This document shows positions 30,536 to 31,547 of a DNA stretch of 31,547 nt, in pieces; within the stretch, counting starts at the first letter, position 1; the number at the start of each line of letters is the position of its first letter. The notes beneath the pieces were generated by a model. That model did not search any database and was not told the DNA's origin. It worked only from the letters and a program-made list of their open reading frames with translations. The position numbers and the translations under genes were made by a program. The DNA is from Alphaproteobacteria bacterium (GTDB lineage Bacteria; Pseudomonadota; Alphaproteobacteria; Caulobacterales; Caulobacteraceae), in contig JAHINZ010000354.1 in NCBI GenBank assembly GCA_018895795.1, positions 1 through 31,547 on the forward strand, given 5' to 3'.

Positions 30536-31432
30536 CTAGACCGCCTCGGCCAGTTCCATCGCATGGGTGCGAAGGCGCCAGGCGCGCGGCTGGGCCAGCA
30601 ACGCCCGAACCACGGCGTTATTGAGGCCGTGACCGGCCAGCACGCCTTCAAAGCGGCCGATGATCGGCGCGCCCAGAACATAGAGATCGCCCACCGCGTC
30701 CAGCGCCTTGTGGCGCACGAACTCGTCGGGACGGCGCAGGCCTTCGGGATTGAGCACCCGGTCGCCGTCGATCACGACCGCGTTCTCCATCGAGCCGCCC
30801 CGCGCCAGGCCGATGGCCCGCAGAGCCTCGACGTCGCGGACAAAGCCGAAGGTGCGGCAGTTGGAGAGCTCCGAACGGAACGTTTCCTCATCCATCGTGA
30901 AATCGACGCGCTGGCGGCCGATGGCTTGGCTGTTGAAGGCGATCTCGAAGGCGACCTCAAAGCGATCGGAGGGCTCCAGGCTGGCGAACTTGTCGCCCTC
31001 CTCGACCCGGATCGGCTGCAGGATTTCGATATATTTGCGGGCGGCTTCCTGCCGGCGACGACCGGCGCGATCGAGGATCTGCACGAACGGCTCCGACGAG
31101 CCATCCATGATCGGAACCTCGGGACCGTCCAGTTCGACGATGCAATTGTCGATCGACAGAGCGGCCAGAGCGGCCATCAGATGCTCGATGGTCGACACGC
31201 GCACGTCGTCGGCGTTGTTGATCACGGTGCCCAGCTGGGTCTGGCAAACGGCCTCGGGCTTCACGGCCACACGATTGTCGCGATCGTGAATGTCGGTGCG
31301 CACGAAGACGATCCCAGCGTCGATCACGGCCGGGCGCACGGCGACACGGACGTGTTCGCCCGTGTGCAGGCCAATCCCCGCGAAGATCACCGGTCCGGCG
31401 ACCGTGTGCTGAAAATATGCCGAAGCCGACAC
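30536..31432 (-). CDS. lpxC: UDP-3-O-acyl-N-acetylglucosamine deacetylase
   Basis: LpxC catalyses the committed step of lipid A synthesis, a zinc-dependent deacetylation. The 298-residue protein has both LpxC domains. Key residues are His84 in STIEHLMAAL, His241 and Asp245 in RHKALDAVGDL (zinc ligands), and His268 in LAGHGLNN, the general acid. EPFVQIL, GVP-like EVPIMDGSS and CRTFGF are also typical. The start is GTG 31430-31432, with AAGGG seven bases upstream. A promoter-like sequence is at 31501-31525. Position before bamD, recN and ligA matches the alphaproteobacterial order in which ftsZ often precedes lpxC. Confidence 0.96.
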   Translation of the reverse strand: MSASAYFQHTVAGPVIFAGIGLHTGEHVRVAVRPAVIDAGIVFVRTDIHDRDNRVAVKPEAVCQTQLGTVINNADDVRVSTIEHLMAALAALSIDNCIVELDGPEVPIMDGSSEPFVQILDRAGRRRQEAARKYIEILQPIRVEEGDKFASLEPSDRFEVAFEIAFNSQAIGRQRVDFTMDEETFRSELSNCRTFGFVRDVEALRAIGLARGGSMENAVVIDGDRVLNPEGLRRPDEFVRHKALDAVGDLYVLGAPIIGRFEGVLAGHGLNNAVVRALLAQPRAWRLRTHAMELAEAV

Positions 31433-31500
31433 GAAAGACCCTTATCGTTTTACTCAGAAGCGGCTCTTCGACCGCTCTACGCCCTCTGTACCATTTAGGG

Positions 31501-31525
31501 ACTATACCGCGCTGCGGCAAAGCAA
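31501..31525 (-). promoter_or_regulatory. Likely lpxC promoter
   Basis: On the minus strand TTGCTTT (31525-31519) and GGTATAGT (31508-31501) are ten bases apart, resembling the short-spaced Caulobacter housekeeping promoter (TTGACGS, N10-14, GCTANAWC, from memory). The predicted start is about 70 bases before the lpxC GTG. Confidence 0.4.
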
Positions 31526-31547
31526 GTCCTGTTTCGGATTGTTACCA

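Noticed and set aside
1..31547. tRNA, rRNA, CRISPR, insertion sequence or prophage
   Set aside because: I read both strands for conserved tRNA arms, regularly spaced repeats, transposase or integrase motifs and phage genes, and found none; short RNAs without known features could still be missed.

Overview
The window is about 31.5 kb of GC-rich chromosome, densely coded on both strands, with no rRNA, tRNA, IS element, prophage or CRISPR array that I can recognise. The proteins and the regulatory sites point to an alphaproteobacterium of the Caulobacteraceae, most likely Caulobacter. The supporting sites are a GTTC-N7-GTTC SOS box, two GGAAC-N16/17-CGTT promoters of the EcfG/SigT type, GANTC sites and an xylose-type operator. 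The genus call rests on inference, because no database search was possible.

Layout. 1-3057: the end of an unknown gene, an EamA transporter, a pair of inverted REP-like elements, then leuA with a newly noticed leucine-rich leader peptide and nested hairpins upstream. 3058-6459: a secreted alkyl-sulfatase-like enzyme divergent from a TetR regulator, with a palindrome over both predicted promoters, then a TVP38/DedA-like membrane protein. 6682-8173: two tandem paralogous ParA-type ATPases without ParB, preceded by a perfect DnaA box. 8200-11157: a secreted carbohydrate-binding-like protein with a LacI-type operator, an aspartate aminotransferase and three small proteins. 11271-15481: an orphan HisKA_2-type histidine kinase, a carboxymuconolactone-decarboxylase-like protein, two glutathione transferases, a DUF6807 protein and a DUF4169 protein. 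15611-17087: Coq4, a ribbon-helix-helix protein and a two-gene cassette of small membrane proteins behind a predicted SigT promoter. 17196-23965: UvrD helicase, a small membrane protein, PrmA, a predicted SigT-driven membrane coiled-coil protein, aminopeptidase P and a DUF2147 protein. 24081-31432: ligA, an acyltransferase, recN with an SOS box, bamD and lpxC.

How it fits together. Most genes are housekeeping: leucine and aspartate metabolism, DNA repair (UvrD, RecN, LigA), envelope assembly (LpxC, BamD), ubiquinone synthesis and ribosome modification. The less ordinary content is regulatory. There are two independent matches to the general-stress sigma promoter, both in front of small single-pass membrane proteins. 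There is a plausible leucine attenuator for leuA, a TetR-controlled divergent alkyl sulfatase, and a tandem ParA pair whose upstream regions carry a DnaA box and GANTC methylation sites. No wholly new multi-gene system is evident; the ParA pair and the SigT-linked small membrane proteins are the best candidates for undescribed biology.
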